A stretch of DNA of 64,000 nt from Gossypium raimondii. Lineage: Eukaryota; Streptophyta; Magnoliopsida; Malvales; Malvaceae. Shown piece after piece: positions 11,515 to 21,712 of the stretch. Position numbers and translations under genes: made by a program. The notes beneath the pieces were generated by a model. The model was given only the letters and a program-made list of their open reading frames with translations, was not told the DNA's origin and made no database searches. Location of the stretch: contig NC_068567.1 of assembly GCF_025698545.1 (NCBI RefSeq), positions 3,224,001 through 3,288,000 on the forward strand, in the 5' to 3' direction. Every line of letters starts with the position of its first letter. Position 1 is the first letter of the stretch.

Positions 11515-11800
11515 TATTATGGCTACTTAAACTTATTATGACTGAGCAAATTGTTTGGACGCCAAGTAAATGAAGTTTATATATAGGATATTATGTTTTG
11601 TATGTTGAATATAATTTGAGAATTAATAAAATTTAGGGATCTAAGATTGCATGAATATAAAATTACTTTGCACATTATTGAATATATTACAGCACTTTAT
11701 TTGATTCATTTGGTTACCTTTTTTTAGATAATTTGGTTAGAATTTAAAATTGTGTTGTTTGATAGATAGAATATAATCTTACCTAAAAACATATTTTTAC
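11515..11800. other. intergenic, no gene seen
   Basis: Short A/T-rich spacer between the Mutator-like element and MITE copy 3. Confidence 0.5.
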
Positions 11801-11803
11801 TAA

Positions 11804-11953
11804 GAGTGAGTTTGGATGGACGGTAGGGTGAAGTGCAATGCGTTTAGCTTATTTTTTGTCTCAAGCTACAATATCGCTACAATATCTAATCTCACCGCCA
11901 CCATTGTTTTTACACTAACCGCAGGTAAACACATCACCCATCGAAATTCGTCC
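11804..11953 (+). mobile_element. MITE copy 3 with TAA target duplication
   Basis: Same family as 5277-5425 and 5534-5677: GAGTGAGTTTGGATGGACGG start, TATCGCTACAATATCTAATC core. It is flanked by TAA on both sides (11801-11803 and 11954-11956), which matches the TWA 3-bp target preference of PIF/Harbinger elements and supports that assignment for the family. Confidence 0.78.
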
Positions 11954-12239
11954 TAAACCATCATTATAGAATTTACTTGTATTTTTTTATTCTTTGCTAC
12001 ACAATATTTTACTTTACAGGTAAAATAATGCATTTTTCAGTTAATTTATTTGATATCTTTTTTTTTTAAAATAAATAATCTAAAATTGAGGAGTAATAAG
12101 TAGCTAATGTTTTTCTTTGATCCATGATAAAAAAATGTATTTTATATTGAAACATTTTAAAAAAACATATTATTTGATTAATTATATTTTTAAAATTGAC
12201 ATTCTTTTACTTTTCTAACATAATTTAGTATTTAGTGAA

Positions 12240-12565
12240 TTTTAATAATGGTGTGATGCGAGAGAGATAGTCTCACTACTCAATTTAGATTAGATTTGAT
12301 TATGGGTTGGGTTACCTGTCCACGTTCGAAAGTCAGTCTGAAAAGTGAGAGGGTTTAAAAAAAAATATAGATTCGAAAAATAGGTTTTGGACAAAAAATG
12401 AAAACATTTTCTAAGTAGAACGAGCCTTAGGTAATATTTTTTTTGACCTAGGTCAGGTTAGGTTCGAGTAAAATTTTAATCCCAATTTTTGGGTTGAGTC
12501 AAGCTTGAGCCTAGAAAACGGGCCAAAAATTCTATTGAAGCCTGACCCGACCCATGATCAACTCT
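12240..12565. repeat. dispersed repeat, GACCTAGGTCAGG / GACCCGACCCATG type
   Basis: Non-coding block with paired motifs: GGGTTGGGTTACCTG near the left end, CCTGACCCGACCCATGATC near the right end, and GACCTAGGTCAGGTTAGG in between. It resembles a common plant dispersed repeat; borders are not defined. Confidence 0.35.
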
Positions 12566-13009
12566 AGTTTAGATGTTATTTTTGGTGAATTTAATCAAAA
12601 TTTCGAATGCTTTTAACCTATATCTTCATTATTTGGCACATGAATATTGAATATAATTGATGTGGCAGGTGATATTCAGTCATCAATATGGTGTTGGAAG
12701 GGAGAAAAGAAAGAAAAATATAAAAAGAACATGTGAAATAAACAAAGGTTTATAAATTTTAATAATACATTTCTACATATTTTAGTTTTTTTATAATATA
12801 TAATAAGTTCAGGACTAAGTGAAAAGTACAAAATATATTTCACATAATAAATATTGCCTTTGATATTAGGAAGATACGCATTACAAATTTCTTACACATG
12901 ATGAGAGATTAAAATTCTCTTTTACAGAAAAAAGCAACAACAAATAATCAATTGTACTTATTTATAATGATATATTTAGTAATTAAAATTTCTTTCTTTG
13001 GATTGTGGA

Positions 13010-16000
13010 TTAGTGGCCCCCACCAAACCCCCTTCCTCCTCCTACTTTTCCTCCAAAACCAAATTTAAAACCGCCACCACCAGCAAAATGCATTTGACCA
13101 CCACCTCTACCTTGCATTTTAGCCCCACCATCAACACTACTGCTACCACTTCCACCGCCACCACCACCAAAATGCATGTGACCACCACCACCACCACCAA
13201 ACTGCATGTGACCACCACCACCACCTCCACCATGCCCTTTAGCCCCACCATCAACATTACTGCTACCACTTCCACCACCACCAAAATGCATGTGACCACC
13301 ACCACCACCACCAAACTGCATGTGACCAGCACCACCACCTCCACCATGCCCTTTAGCCCCACCATCAACACTACTGCTACCACTTCCACCACCACCACCA
13401 GCAAAACGCATGTGACCACCACCACCGCCGCCAAAATGCATGTAACCACCACCACTGCCTCTACCATATCCTTCGGCCCCACCATCAACACTACTGCTAC
13501 CACTTCCACCACCATCTCCACTAGCATTTCCTTGTCCTTCTATTTTACCTTTAGCTTGAGCATTAACTTCAGCTTTGGCTTCAGCCTCACTAGAAGCACT
13601 AACTTTTCCATTAACATTATTGCTACCGCTTTTACCATTATTTCCACTTGCATTTCCATGTCCTCCTACTCTAACTTTAGCTTCGGCTTTAGCTTCAGCT
13701 TCAGCTTTAGCCTCGGTTTCAGCCTTAGTTTTAGCTTTAGCTTCAACTTTAGCTTCGACTTCAGCCGCAGCTTTAGCTTTAGCTTCTACTTTAGCTTCGG
13801 CTTCAGCCTTAGCTTTAGCTTCGGCTTCTGCTTTAGCTTTAGCTTCGGCTTCAGCCTTAGCTTTAGCTTCAGCTTTAGCTTCGGCTTCAGCCTTAGCTTT
13901 AGCTTCAGCATTAGCTTTAGCATTAGCTTCGGCTTTAGCTTTAGCTTCGGCATTAGCTTCAGCTTCAACATTATCTTTGGCTTTAGCTTTAACATTATCT
14001 TTACTATTAGTACTAGCTTTGCCATCACTAATTTTTGTGCTACTATGAGCACCATTTACATATGCATTAACACTGGCATCCCCTCTACCTTTTCCTTTTA
14101 CCCCAGCAAAAGCACTAGACCTGCCACTTCCATCATTATTTCCATCAACATTTCCTTTTCCTCCAAAATTTCCTTCAAAAGTAGCTTTGTGTTCACTCTT
14201 ACGAGATGATTTAGTTTCACTATTATGAAAAGCACTAAATTTGCCACTATGACTAAATTTTCCATTTGCACCGGTAGTACCACTTCCAACACCTCCACTG
14301 GTAACACTAGTGCTGCCACTTCCACCACCACCGCCTGCACCTCCTTGTCCTCCTATTCTACCTTCAAACCCATTTTTAGCTTCATCCTTACTAGTGAAAC
14401 TAGCTTTTCCATCACTGCCTTTTTCACCGGTACGAGTACCACTTGCATCAGAACTACCACTGCCAACACCTCCACTTTGCCCTCCTACCTTACCAGCCAC
14501 ACTAGTGCTACCACTTCCACCACTGTTTCCACCAACCTCTCCTTGTCTTCCTACTTTACCTTCAAAACCTGTTTTAGCCTCACTCTTACTAGTATCACTA
14601 GATTTGTTATCACTACTCTTTGCTCGGTTAAGATCACTACTTGTACTAGTTGCACCACTACCAACACTTTCGGCTAGACCTCCAGCCCCTCCACCAACAT
14701 TAGTGCCACTACTTTTACCACTATTTCCACCAAAGCCTGCACTTATTCCGCCTTTAACCCCAAACTTAAAACCACCATCGACACCTCCTTGCCCTCCTAC
14801 TTTATCTTTAAACCCATCTTTAGCTTCACCCTTACTAGTAGTACTAGTTTTTCCATCATTATCTTTTTCATCGTTATGAGTACCACTTGCATCAATACTA
14901 CCACTGCCAACACCTCCACCTTGCCCTCCTACATTACTAGCAACACTAGTGCTACCACTTCCACCACTATTTCCACCAACCTTTCCTTGTCCTCTTACTT
15001 TACCTTCAAAACCAACTTTAGCCTCGCTCTTACTAGTGTCACTAGCTTTTTCATCACTACTCTTTGCTGCGCTAAGAGTACCACTTGCACTAGTTGCAGC
15101 ACTACCAACACCTTCGGCATGGCTTGTAGCCCCTCCACCAACATTAGTGCCACCACTTCCACCACTATTTCTACCAAAGCCTGTTCTCATTCCGCCTCTA
15201 AACCCAAACTTAAAACCACCCCCACCAGTTATACCACGACTACCGCTTTCGTGCCCTCCTACTTTACCTTCAGACCCATCTTTAGCTTCACCCTTACTAG
15301 TAGCACTAATTTTTCCATCACTATCTTTTTCACCGCTATGAGTGCCACTTGCATCAATACTACCACTACCAAATCCTCCACCTTGCCCTCCTACCTTACC
15401 AGTAACACTAGTGCTACCACTTCCACCAACCTCTCCTTGTCCTCCCCCTTTACCTTCAGCAGCCATACCACCACCACCACCACCACCACCACCTTTTCCT
15501 CCTCCTCCTCCTGCACCAACAATGTTTCCACTACTCTGAAATCCGCCTCCTACTCCTGCGTTTGGTCCTATTTTACCTTCAAAACCAGCTTTAGCCTCAC
15601 TCTTACTAGAATCACTAGCTTTGCCATCATTACTCTTTGCTCTACTAAGACTACCACTTGTACTAGTTGCACCACTACTAACACCTTCGAGATGGCCTCC
15701 TGCCCTTCCACCAACATTAGTGCTACCACTTCCAACCCTATTTCCACCAAATCCTGCTCTTATTCCACCTCTAAACCCAAAATGAAATCCACCCCCAGCA
15801 GCCATACCACCACTGCCACCACCACCTGCACCTCCACCACCACTACCACCGTCACTGCCACCTGCACCTCCACCACCACCACTGCCGCCAGCTACACCTT
15901 TACCACCGCCACCTTCACCTCCTGCGCCTGCTGCTCCTCCTACGCCAGCAATGTTTCCACTACTTTGAAATCCACCTCCTACTCCTGTGTTTGCTCCTTC

Positions 16001-16234
16001 ACCACCATGCCAAGCTTTACCAGCGGCCCTCGCACGTCGATGTAAAGCATGTGCACCAATTATTAAAGGTAAAAGTGTTAGAGATCTCCTGTTTCCTTTA
16101 GCTTTTAGCCTTTCTTCGGAAACATATGGATGATTGTCATTTTCATCAACATTATGATCATCAGCAATTGCAAGACCATTCATTAAATGAACACACAAAA
16201 TAATAACCATAACAAAAGATGTAAAAGGACCCAT
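13010..16234 (-). CDS. secreted glycine-rich repeat protein with EAK and HMxF modules (copy 1)
   Basis: A single exon of 1074 residues. Residues 1-24 are a signal peptide (MGPFTSFVMVIILC..., cleavage likely after AIA). A conserved head follows, with RRSLTLLPLIIGAHALHRRA at about 49-68. About 670 residues of Gly/Ser/Ala/Lys/Asp-rich repeats come next; units include FGFRGGIRAGFGGN, SGSTNVGGGAGG and SDGKASDTSKSEAKAGFEGK. Residues ~745-855 alternate Ala with Glu or Lys and include AEAEAKAKAEAEAKAK at 794-809. Residues ~930-1050 are Gly-rich with repeated HMHF, HMRF and HMQF. The C terminus FKFGFGGKVGGG...GFGGGH is shared with both paralogues. It is presumably an apoplastic or cell-wall structural protein; that role is inferred from composition and signal peptide. 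A long open frame on the opposite strand is a composition artefact. Confidence 0.85.
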   Translation of the reverse strand: MGPFTSFVMVIILCVHLMNGLAIADDHNVDENDNHPYVSEERLKAKGNRRSLTLLPLIIGAHALHRRARAAGKAWHGGEGANTGVGGGFQSSGNIAGVGGAAGAGGEGGGGKGVAGGSGGGGGAGGSDGGSGGGGAGGGGSGGMAAGGGFHFGFRGGIRAGFGGNRVGSGSTNVGGRAGGHLEGVSSGATSTSGSLSRAKSNDGKASDSSKSEAKAGFEGKIGPNAGVGGGFQSSGNIVGAGGGGGKGGGGGGGGGMAAEGKGGGQGEVGGSGSTSVTGKVGGQGGGFGSGSIDASGTHSGEKDSDGKISATSKGEAKDGSEGKVGGHESGSRGITGGGGFKFGFRGGMRTGFGRNSGGSGGTNVGGGATSHAEGVGSAATSASGTLSAAKSSDEKASDTSKSEAKVGFEGKVRGQGKVGGNSGGSGSTSVASNVGGQGGGVGSGSIDASGTHNDEKDNDGKTSTTSKGEAKDGFKDKVGGQGGVDGGFKFGVKGGISAGFGGNSGKSSGTNVGGGAGGLAESVGSGATSTSSDLNRAKSSDNKSSDTSKSEAKTGFEGKVGRQGEVGGNSGGSGSTSVAGKVGGQSGGVGSGSSDASGTRTGEKGSDGKASFTSKDEAKNGFEGRIGGQGGAGGGGGSGSTSVTSGGVGSGTTGANGKFSHSGKFSAFHNSETKSSRKSEHKATFEGNFGGKGNVDGNNDGSGRSSAFAGVKGKGRGDASVNAYVNGAHSSTKISDGKASTNSKDNVKAKAKDNVEAEANAEAKAKAEANAKANAEAKAKAEAEAKAEAKAKAEAEAKAKAEAEAKAKAEAEAKVEAKAKAAAEVEAKVEAKAKTKAETEAKAEAEAKAEAKVRVGGHGNASGNNGKSGSNNVNGKVSASSEAEAKAEVNAQAKGKIEGQGNASGDGGGSGSSSVDGGAEGYGRGSGGGYMHFGGGGGGHMRFAGGGGGSGSSSVDGGAKGHGGGGGAGHMQFGGGGGGHMHFGGGGSGSSNVDGGAKGHGGGGGGGHMQFGGGGGGHMHFGGGGGGSGSSSVDGGAKMQGRGGGQMHFAGGGGFKFGFGGKVGGGRGFGGGH

Positions 16235-16374
16235 CTTATCTAAAAGAATAATCAGAAGTTAACTCACAAAGATCTGACTTCTATTGTGAATATAGTTTTA
16301 ATATTTTGGAAATATTCAATCTAAAACTCTTTTTCTTCTATTTATTGGGTTGGTTTCCTTATCAAGAAATGAAG

Positions 16375-16382
16375 TTTATATA
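16375..16382 (-). promoter_or_regulatory. TATA box of glycine-rich repeat gene copy 1
   Basis: TATATAAA on the minus strand, about 140 bp upstream of the ATG. Position and surroundings (CCTATATAAACTTCAT) match those of copy 2. A conserved CTCAACCAATAAT (CCAAT-type) block lies ~110 bp further upstream in both copies. Confidence 0.6.
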
Positions 16383-16538
16383 GGAAGAAGTTGAATCTAC
16401 ATAGAAAACGAATAAAAGGCTGAGCTTGAAGCAAGGGTGTAAGAAATTATCAACTACATTTGTTCCCATTCTTTTGCTCAACCAATAATTGGATTTGATT
16501 TTATCAAAATAAAGAAAAGGGAAAGAAAGATAAATGGG

Positions 16539-17038
16539 TTTGGCATGTTAAAATTATTAAGTTAAATACATTATATAATCATATAAAATAAAATTGAGAA
16601 TAAGTATATCAATTAAGCTTTAATTATTTGGTCTTTTAAGTTATTACCCTTGTCTTGCCAAGGGAATATCTTAAATGAGTAGGCTAAAAGGACAAAATTT
16701 TTTGAATATTATTCACATTATATTAAATTGCATTACATAGCATGGTAAGATATTAAGGTAAGTTGATATCGATTATTTTAATTGAATTGTCATCAAAATG
16801 TTTTATTTTTAGATAGGGACTAAATTGAATAAAATTAAAAATAGTGTAAATTGATGGAAATATGAAATTGATTTTGAATTGCATTGATTCACGCAATTAT
16901 ACATATGGAATGACTATTTGGTTGATAGGTTGAATATGATGAATTGTGAAATTGAATTTTATTCAAAATTGAATGGTTGTTACATTATTAACTATTTGAG
17001 TAGAGTTGGATATAATTGATATGCCATAAGATAGATCG
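16539..17038. other. spacer of the inverted gene pair, no gene seen
   Basis: A/T-rich sequence outside the mirrored promoter; no coding or repeat feature supported. Confidence 0.45.
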
Positions 17039-17390
17039 TGTAACACCCCTAACCTAACCCATCCGTTGGATCCGGATATGGAGCATCACAATTGGACTGA
17101 GTTTACCTATTCTTAATTTTTATAGACTATATAAACTAAAATAAAAACCAATAATAATTCTAAAAGATAAAACCAATAATATATATATGAACATAATTTG
17201 ATGATGTTATTTTTTAGAACTTTTAAAAGGTACAACTAAATTAACATCTCATTAATATATTAGTATGTTAATCAATAATTAATTAATATTATTTTTGTTA
17301 TTGTTGCATAACAAACATTTTATACAGTTTTCACATAATAATTAGTGATATATTAATAAATTATTTTTAATATCGATTGAATAATACAAA
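17039..17390. repeat. LTR start fragment (TGTAACACCCC type)
   Basis: Begins TGTAACACCCCTAACCTAAC, the signature start of the Ty3/gypsy LTR family also seen at 42507, 57723 and 61899. The following ~60 bp keep that family's look (CCGGATATGGAGCATCAC); further on it is unrecognisable. Truncated. Confidence 0.45.
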
Positions 17391-17406
17391 AAATTAAGAG
17401 TATTTT
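17391..17406 (+). repeat. LINE target-site duplication, left copy
   Basis: AAATTAAGAGTATTTT (16 bp), repeated exactly at 18419-18434 on the other side of the LINE, and once more at 18445-18460. Confidence 0.8.
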
Positions 17407-18228
17407 ACTAGAGTCTTTGGACAGGGAAATGTCGAGCAACTTCGAATATTCTGCTGTGGTCTCTGGTTTATTTGGTTTAATAGAAATCAACTTGTATATG
17501 ATAAAAAGAAAGTGTCAGGAGCTGAAATCGCAAGGAAAGTTAGAAGCTATATTTCAGAACTTGAAGCAACAAAGGGAGATAAACTTACTCGCCACTCTTC
17601 GGATAAGTTTCACCAGATTTTCAAAAGGGGAAGGACAACAGTTCATTTTGACGCGGCTTTTGACCGTCAGACGTTCAGATCGACATCGGGACTAATAGCA
17701 TGGAATGGGGAAGGAGAAATCCTGGCGTCGCAGGTAGTTCATCACTCCAACATAAAAGATCCATTTACAGCAGAGGCATATGCAGGATTACAAGCAGTAA
17801 AACTAGGTATTAGTCTGGGAATCAACATACTTGAAGTTATGGGAGATTCAAAAACGGTTATCAAGAAGTGTCAAAGTTCTATTATTGATAGATCGGTCAT
17901 TGGAGCAATAATCAGAGATATTCAAAGTAGGAAAAGTAGATACCAGAAGATCGAGTTTTCTTTTATCCCAAAAGTAAACAACATCTATGCTCACACTATT
18001 GCAACGGAGGCTCTCAAGATAGGAGAAAGCTTTTACCTGGAGAGGGGAATCCCAGAAATGGTCCGTTGTGCGCTGGAGAGGATAGGCTTTGGCCAAAACC
18101 ACCGGATTAAAAAAATGAAATGTCTCTCTTTTGCAATAAAAGGTAGCAGAGAAAAAGTAACATTGGGAATCTGCTATCATAATGGCTGGTGGGTGGATTT
18201 GAAACGATATGGTAAAAGTGGTGTCTAG
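17407..18228 (+). pseudogene. LINE polyprotein fragment: RNase H domain
   Basis: The frame is open without a stop from the left insertion point (17407) to TAG at 18226-18228, 273 codons. The start is missing because of 5' truncation. It begins with the linker after the reverse transcriptase (CCGLWFIWFNRNQ, SGAEIARKVRSYISELE). An RNase H fold (RVT_3 type) follows, with acidic positions HFDAAF, AEAYAGLQA and VMGDSKTV, then the FIPKVNNIYAHTIATEAL motif; its His is usual for plant LINE RNase H. The uninterrupted frame suggests a fairly recent insertion. It is not a host gene, although an internal ATG at 17512 could be mistaken for one. Confidence 0.8.
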
Positions 18229-18418
18229 CTTTATTGACTTGACTGGTTTAGGATAAGAACAAGTTTTGTTTTTATTTTGTTTATTTGAATTTAGTAGGTT
18301 TTTAAGCCCACACTTGCTGCCCGTTTCTGGATTTTCTTTTGTCAGGCCATAGGCCTGTTTCTTTGTTTCCTTTTTATATATATAATACCAGTCAAGTGTT
18401 TCAAAATTTTTTTTTTTA
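17407..18418 (+). mobile_element. 5'-truncated LINE (non-LTR retrotransposon)
   Basis: About 1 kb flanked by a perfect 16-bp direct repeat (17391-17406, 18419-18434), a variable-length target duplication typical of LINE insertion. It holds only the 3' end of the polyprotein (RNase H region) and a 3' tail with GTCAGGCCATAGGCCTG. The expected A-tail is replaced by a T-run before the right duplication, which is odd. It lies between the two divergent glycine-rich repeat genes. Confidence 0.8.
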
Positions 18419-18434
18419 AAATTAAGAGTATTTT

Positions 18435-18569
18435 TTTCAACGTAAAATTAAGAGTATTTTTTTTATAAATTATTATAGATTAATATAAATCATTAAATAG
18501 ATAAATTATTACATAAGACCAAGGTAATAGTGTATATAAAAGATAAGGTGTTTCAATCCACCTAATATA
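18435..18569. repeat. extra copy of the LINE target motif and A/T-rich spacer
   Basis: AAATTAAGAGTATTTT occurs a third time at 18445-18460, just beyond the right duplication. The rest is A/T-rich spacer up to the mirrored promoter. Confidence 0.5.
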
Positions 18570-18739
18570 CTTCTTTTTTTTTCCCTTTATATTTCTTTTC
18601 CTTTTTTTTTCTTTTTGATAAAATCAAATTTGATTATTGGTTGAGCGAAAGAATGGGAACAAATGTAGTTGATAATTTCTTACACCCTTGCTTTAAGCTC
18701 GGCCTTTTATTCGTTTTCTATGTAGATTCAACCTCTCTC

Positions 18740-18747
18740 TATATAAA
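18740..18747 (+). promoter_or_regulatory. TATA box of glycine-rich repeat gene copy 2
   Basis: TATATAAA in CTCTCTCTATATAAACTT, 126-141 bp before the two candidate ATGs. It is the exact counterpart of the box at 16375-16382 of copy 1. Confidence 0.65.
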
Positions 18748-18872
18748 CTTTATTTCTTAATAAGGAAACCAACCCAAAGAATAGAAGAAAAATAGTTTTA
18801 GATTAAAATTTTCCAAAATATTAAAACTATATTCACATTAGAAGTAAGATCTTTGTCAGTTAACTTTCGGCT

Positions 18873-19287
18873 ATGCCTTTAGATAAGATGGGTCTTTTTA
18901 CATATTTTGTTATGGTTATTATTTTGTGCATTTTTTTTATGAATGGTCTTGCAATTGCTGATAATCATGATGTTAATGAAAATGACAATCATCCGTATGT
19001 TTCCGAAGAAAGGCTAAAAACTAAAGGAAATAGGAGGTCTCTAACACTTTTACCTTTAATAATTGGTGCACATGCTTTACATCGACGTGCAAAGGCCTCT
19101 GGTAAAGCTTGGCATGGTGGTGAAGGAGCAAACATAGGAGTAGGAGGCGGATTTCAAAGTAGTGGAAATGTTGCTGGCGCAGGAGGAGTAGCAGCAGGAG
19201 GAAGCGGAGGTGGAAAAGGTGACGGTGGTGGTGGTGGTGGTGGAGGTGCAGGTGGCAGTGGTGGTGGTAGTGGTGGTGGAGGTACAA

Positions 19288-19318
<31 letters not shown>

Positions 19319-21284
19319 TATGGCTGCTGGGGGTGGTTTGAATTTTGGGTTTAGAGGTGGAATAAGAGCAGGATTTGGTGGAAACAGGGTTGGAAGTGGT
19401 AGCACTAATGTTGGTGGAGGGGCAGGAGGCCATCTTGAAGGTGTTGGTAGTGGTGCAACTAGTACAAGTGGTAGTCTTAGTAAAGCAAAGGGTAATGATG
19501 GCAAAGCTAGTGATACTAGTAAGAGTGAGGCTAAAGCTGGTTTTGAAGGTAAAATAGGAGCAAACGCAGGAGTAGGAGGCGGATTTCAAGGTGGTGGAAA
19601 CATTGGTGGCGCAGGAGGAGGAGGAGGAAGAGGTGGTGGTGGTGGTGGTATGGCTGCTGAAGGTAAAGTGGGAGGACAAGGAGAGGTTGGTGGAAATAGT
19701 GGTGGAAGTGGTAGCACTAGTGCTACTAGTAAGGGTGAAGCTAAAGATGGGTCTGAAGGTAAAGTAGGAGGGCACGGAAACGGTAATGGTGGTATAGCCG
19801 GTGGGGGTGGTTTTAAGTTTGGGTTTAGAGGTGGAATGAGAACAGGCTTTGGTGGAAATAATGGTGGAAGTGGTGGCACTAATGTTGGTGGAGGGGTCAC
19901 AAGCCATGCCGAAGGTGTTGGTAGTGCTGCAACTAGTACAAGTGGTGCTCTTAGCGGAGCAAAGAGTAGTGATGAAAAAGCTAGTGATACTAGTAAGAGC
20001 GAGGCTAAAGTTGGTTTTGAAGGTAAAGTAGGAGGACAAGGAAAGGTTGGTGGAAATAGTGGTAGAAGTGGTAGCACTAGTGTTGCTAGTAATGTAGGAG
20101 GGCAAGGTGGAGGTGTTGGCAGTGGTAGTACTGATGCAAATGGTACTCATAACGGTGAAAAAGGTAGTGATGAAAAAGCTAGTGCTACTAGTAAGGGTGA
20201 AACTAAAGATGGGTTTAAAGGTAAAATAGGAGGGCAAGGAGGTGCAGGTGGTGGTATAGTTGGTGGGGGTGGTGGAAGTGGCAGCACTAGTGTTACTGGT
20301 GGAGATGTTGGAGGAAAAGGAAAGGTCGATGGAAATAGTGGTGGAAGTGGTAGCTCTAGTGCTTTTGTTGGGGTAGAAGGAAAAGGTAGCACAAAAATTA
20401 ATGATGACAAAACTAGTGCTAATAGTAATGATGAAGTTAAAGCTGAAGCCGAAGCTAAAGCTAAGGCTGAAGCCGAAGCTAAAGTTAAAGCTGAAGCTAA
20501 AGCTAAAGCTGAAACTAAATCTAAGGCTGAAGCCGAAGCTAAATCTAAGGCTGAAGCCGAAGCTAAAGTTGAGGCTGAAGATAAAGCTAAGGTTGAAACC
20601 AAAGCTAAAGCCGAAGCTGAAGCTAAAGCAGAAGCAGAAGCTAAAGCTAAAGCTGAAGCCAAAGCTAAAGCTGGTGCTGAAGCTAAAGCTAAAGCTGAAG
20701 CTGAAGCTGAAGGAAAAGCTGAAGCTAAAGCAAAAGGTAATGCTGAAGCTAAAGTTGGAATAGGAGGGCATGGAAGGGCAAGTGGAAATAGTGGTGAAAG
20801 CGGTAGCAATAATGTTAACGGCAAAGTTAGTGCCTCTAGTAAGGCTGAAGCCAAAGCTGAAGTTAATGCTCAAGGTAAAGGTAAAATAGAAGGACAAGGA
20901 AAAACTAGTGGAGATGGTGGTGGAAGTGGTAGTAGTAGTGTTGATGGTGGGGCTAAAGGGCATGGTGGTGGTGGTGGTAGTCACATGCATTTTGGCGGCG
21001 GTGGTGGTGGTCACATGCGTTTTGCTGGTGGTGGTGGTGGAAGTGGTAGCAGTAGTGTTGATGGTGGGGCTAAAGGACATGGTGGAGGTGGTGGTGGTCA
21101 TATGCAGTTTGGTGGTGGTGGTGGTGGTGGTGGTGGAAGTGGTAGCAATAATGTTGATGGTGGGGCTAAAGGGCATGGTGGAGGTGGTGGTGGTGGTCAC
21201 ATGCATTTTGCTGGTGGCGGCGGTTTTAAATTTGGTTTTGGTGGAAATGTAGAAGGGCGAGGAGGGTTTGGTGGAAGCCACTAA
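18873..21284 (+). CDS. secreted glycine-rich repeat protein with EAK and HMxF modules (copy 2)
   Basis: A single exon, 803 residues from the outer ATG (MPLDKMGLF...). Copy 1 lacks this outer ATG and starts MGPF, so the inner ATG at 18888 may be the true start. Layout is as in copy 1 but about 270 residues shorter through loss of repeat blocks: signal peptide (VMVIILCIFFMNGLAIA), RRSLTLLPLIIGAHALHRRA head, Gly-rich repeats, an alternating Ala/Glu/Lys region (~520-627, with AEAEAKAKAEAEAKVK), then a Gly-rich tail with HMHF, HMRF, HMQF, HMHF (~702-779) and terminal FKFGFGGNVEGRGGFGGSH. It is divergent from copy 1 with nearly the same promoter, so co-regulation is likely. An apoplastic structural role is inferred; there is no recognised catalytic domain. 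Confidence 0.85.
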
Positions 21285-21495
21285 TCCACAATCCAAACAA
21301 AGAAATTTTAATTACTAAATATATCCTTATAAAAAAGAGGATTGGTTATTTGTTATTGTTTTTTTCTGTAAAAAAATAATTTTAATCCTGTGAGAAATTT
21401 GTAATACGTATCTTCCTAATATCAAAGTCAATCTTTATTATGTAGAATATATTTAATTTTCACTTAGTCCTAAAGTTATTATATATTATAGAAAA

Positions 21496-21712
21496 AACCT
21501 CATTCTTTTCATTGCTACTTTGTTTCATGTTTTTTTGTTTTAATTATGTCTATACATATTTTATGTCCAAGAATTTTCCATTACATTTCTATTGTATTAA
21601 CTCAAAGAGATTATATATTCAATTGACCTATTATTGCATGTTGTTTTCTAATATTTTGAAATATATAATTCTTTAATTAAAAGCATAATATTTTTAAATA
21701 CAACGAAATATA
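21496..21712. repeat. insertion in the 3' flank of copy 2
   Basis: The 3' flanks of copies 1 and 2 align on both sides, but this ~215-bp segment is present only here. It shows no coding sequence, no clear terminal repeats and no target duplication. It could equally be a deletion in arm A. Confidence 0.45.

Larger units (their letters stand above)
12712..16538 (-). repeat. arm A of the large inverted duplication
   Basis: This stretch in reverse matches 18570-21787. The match covers the 3' flank (TTTATAAACCTTTGTTT...TTTCACATGTTC; ACTTAGTCCT; ATCTTCCTAATATCAAAG), the whole glycine-rich gene and about 300 bp of promoter (CAACTACATTTGTTCCCATT; CTCAACCAATAAT). Indels are frequent in the repeats and arm B carries a ~215-bp insertion in its 3' flank. 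Confidence 0.8.

Noticed and set aside
17512..18228. A stand-alone host RNase H-like gene starting at the ATG at 17512
   Set aside because: The frame stays open upstream to the exact LINE insertion point and is bounded by a 16-bp target duplication, so it is a truncated LINE.
19077..21296. 739-residue minus-strand frame opposite copy 2, and 12998-14209 / 14789-16045 plus frames opposite copy 1
   Set aside because: Same composition artefact. The sense frames share signal peptide, head and C terminus among three paralogues; the antisense frames do not.
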